Positions 62,793 to 64,000 of a DNA stretch of 64,000 nucleotides are shown here, in pieces. How positions within the stretch are numbered: the first letter of the stretch is position 1; every line of letters begins with the position of its first letter. The notes beneath the pieces are model-generated. The model had not been told where the DNA came from and did not search any database. It worked only from the letters and a program-made list of their open reading frames with translations. The stretch lies in the NCBI RefSeq assembly GCF_014204495.1, contig NZ_JACHLN010000001.1, positions 744,001-808,000 on the forward strand. The letters are read 5' to 3'. The translations under genes and the position numbers were made by a program. Source of the DNA: Sphingomonas kyeonggiensis. Its GTDB lineage: Bacteria; Pseudomonadota; Alphaproteobacteria; Sphingomonadales; Sphingomonadaceae.

Positions 62793-64000
62793 ATGACAAA
62801 ATTTGTTCGTTTCCGTTCACTTCTGATGTGTTGCTCAGGCGTTTCGCTGTCTGTCCTTACAGCGTGTGGTGGATCCTCCTCGGGTTCAGTGACGTCCCCT
62901 GTAGTCGTGGCACCAACTCCGGCGCCGACCCCTACCCCAACTCCGACGCCACCGGTCGTCGGGATGAAGTCGGAAACCATAGCGGTGCTGGAGAACCCCT
63001 GGTCCCTGGCATTCCTGCCGGACGGCCGGATGCTTGTCACTTCGCGGCCACCAACGGGAAAAGTGAACAATCCGATCACGCCAGGTACGCTGCGGATTGT
63101 TACCCAAGCAGGTGTTGTCTCTGACTCGATCAGCGGGCTCCCGACCAATGTCGGCCTGCTCGATGTGGTTCTGGATCCGCGCTACACCAGCAACAAGCTT
63201 GTCTACATCTCGTTCATGGAGCGGGATCCGACAGCGCCTCGCGTAGGGCGCGCCGCAGCCGACCTATCCATTGATCCCGCGGGTCTCGCTGTGATGCGCG
63301 GGGCGCTGGTCTTCGGAAGCGATGGTATCGCAAAGCTTCAGGACGCCCAGGTCATCTGGCGCCAGATTCCAAAGATCGCGACGCCAGCCGGCTCGGGAGA
63401 GCCTGGTGGGCGTATGACCTTTTCTCCGGACGGCACCTATCTCTTCGTGGCGGCAGGCGATCGACAGGAAATGGAGGCGCCCCTGATCCAGACGCTCTCC
63501 AATACCATTGGCAAAATCATTCGGATCTATCCCGATGGCAGCATTCCAGCCGACAATCCTTATGTAGGACGCCCTGACGCCAAGCCGGAAATCTGGAGCT
63601 GGGGACACCGCAATCCTTACGGGCTCGCATTCAGTCCGTCAGGTCAGCTCTGGGAACATGAGATGGGGCCGATGGGGGGCGATGAATTCAACGCCATCGC
63701 CTCGGGCAGCAACTATGGCTGGCCGCTTGTGTCCTATGGTGATGACTATAGCGGAACTCCAATCCCGAAGCCGAGTGCCGGCGATGGATTCGCGGCCTCC
63801 GCCCTCTGGTGGGTTCCTGTCATCGCTCCTTCAGGGATGATCTTCTACACCGGAGGCCTTTTCGGCGATTGGAAGAACGACGCCCTTATCTCAGGGCTGC
63901 AGTATCACGGGCTCGTCCGCGTTCGCATCAATGGCTCCAAGGCGACCGAGATGCAGCGAATAGACCTCGGCAGCCGCATCCGTGGGCTCGCGCAATCAAG
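62793..64000 (+). CDS. PQQ-type sugar dehydrogenase, lipoprotein (partial)
   Basis: The first 402 codons are inside the window and the gene runs off the end. A lipobox LTACG (Cys25) follows a short signal peptide, then a Thr/Pro linker and a beta-propeller of the soluble aldose dehydrogenase/YliI type (ENPWSLAFLPDGRMLVTSRP, SWGHRNPYGLAFSPSGQLWE, HEMGPMGGDEFN). In this family a His precedes GG-R in the active site; here the sequence reads GEPGGRMTFSPDG with Glu. GGGGCGGGG lies before the ATG. It may be a tethered periplasmic sugar oxidase. Confidence 0.8.
   Translation, partial: MTKFVRFRSLLMCCSGVSLSVLTACGGSSSGSVTSPVVVAPTPAPTPTPTPTPPVVGMKSETIAVLENPWSLAFLPDGRMLVTSRPPTGKVNNPITPGTLRIVTQAGVVSDSISGLPTNVGLLDVVLDPRYTSNKLVYISFMERDPTAPRVGRAAADLSIDPAGLAVMRGALVFGSDGIAKLQDAQVIWRQIPKIATPAGSGEPGGRMTFSPDGTYLFVAAGDRQEMEAPLIQTLSNTIGKIIRIYPDGSIPADNPYVGRPDAKPEIWSWGHRNPYGLAFSPSGQLWEHEMGPMGGDEFNAIASGSNYGWPLVSYGDDYSGTPIPKPSAGDGFAASALWWVPVIAPSGMIFYTGGLFGDWKNDALISGLQYHGLVRVRINGSKATEMQRIDLGSRIRGLAQS

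Noticed and set aside
45412..64000. Second att site matching the tRNA-Arg 3' end
   Set aside because: No copy of the last 15-20 tRNA bases was seen by eye downstream within the window.

Overview
The window is about 64 kb of GC-rich chromosome from an alphaproteobacterium, most likely a sphingomonad (Sphingomonas or a close relative). The indications are the LexA box type GAAC-N7-GAAC, the imuA-imuB-dnaE2 mutagenesis operon, a PE-Lig-Pol LigD beside Ku, an insert-free FabI, TonB receptors, GTG and TTG starts, and palindromic CCCCGGC..GCCGGGG elements in several gaps. This assignment is inferred from sequence character, not from a database search.

Bases 1-45,411 look like stable core chromosome. 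In order: a periplasmic M3 peptidase; an SOS operon (imuA, imuB, dnaE2, thpR) behind a LexA box; an O6-alkylguanine methyltransferase; an FAH-family hydrolase; a PAS/GAF hybrid histidine kinase; purA; a leftward operon fabI-GNAT-membrane protein-aroC with yihY and a DnaJ-like gene upstream; a transglutaminase plus ATP-grasp/alpha-E pair; a Fur-box TonB receptor with a DUF4198 protein; an acyltransferase; ligD and ku (non-homologous end joining); pdxH, a cation efflux gene and a phzF gene; yjdM and pgi; lepB-rnc-era followed by a nitrilase homologue without its cysteine; a sirtuin; dapB-nth; and tRNA-Arg(CCG). Many neighbours overlap by ATGA, GTGA or TTGA, which points to translational coupling.

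Bases 45,412-54,379 look like a genomic island. Composition changes straight after the tRNA gene, most genes are short and unrecognised and lie on both strands, one gene looks decayed, and an RHS/YD-repeat gene is cut off. A diverged repeat family follows several of the genes. A perfect 20-bp inverted repeat (45,496-45,515 and 53,096-53,115) brackets the block. A tidy HxlR / DoxX / short-chain dehydrogenase module sits inside it.

Bases 54,380-62,485 form one tightly overlapping type IV secretion operon: virB2, virB3, virB4, virB6, virB8, virB9, virB10, virB11 and a second virB2-like pilin gene that lacks a signal peptide. No virB1, virB5, virB7, virD4 or relaxase gene is recognisable in the window. 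The last 1.2 kb is the start of a lipoprotein PQQ-type sugar dehydrogenase that runs off the end.

The observations most worth following are the palindromic element translated in frame inside LigD, the cysteine-free nitrilase homologue, the two-pilin T4SS, and the inverted repeats and dispersed repeat family of the island.
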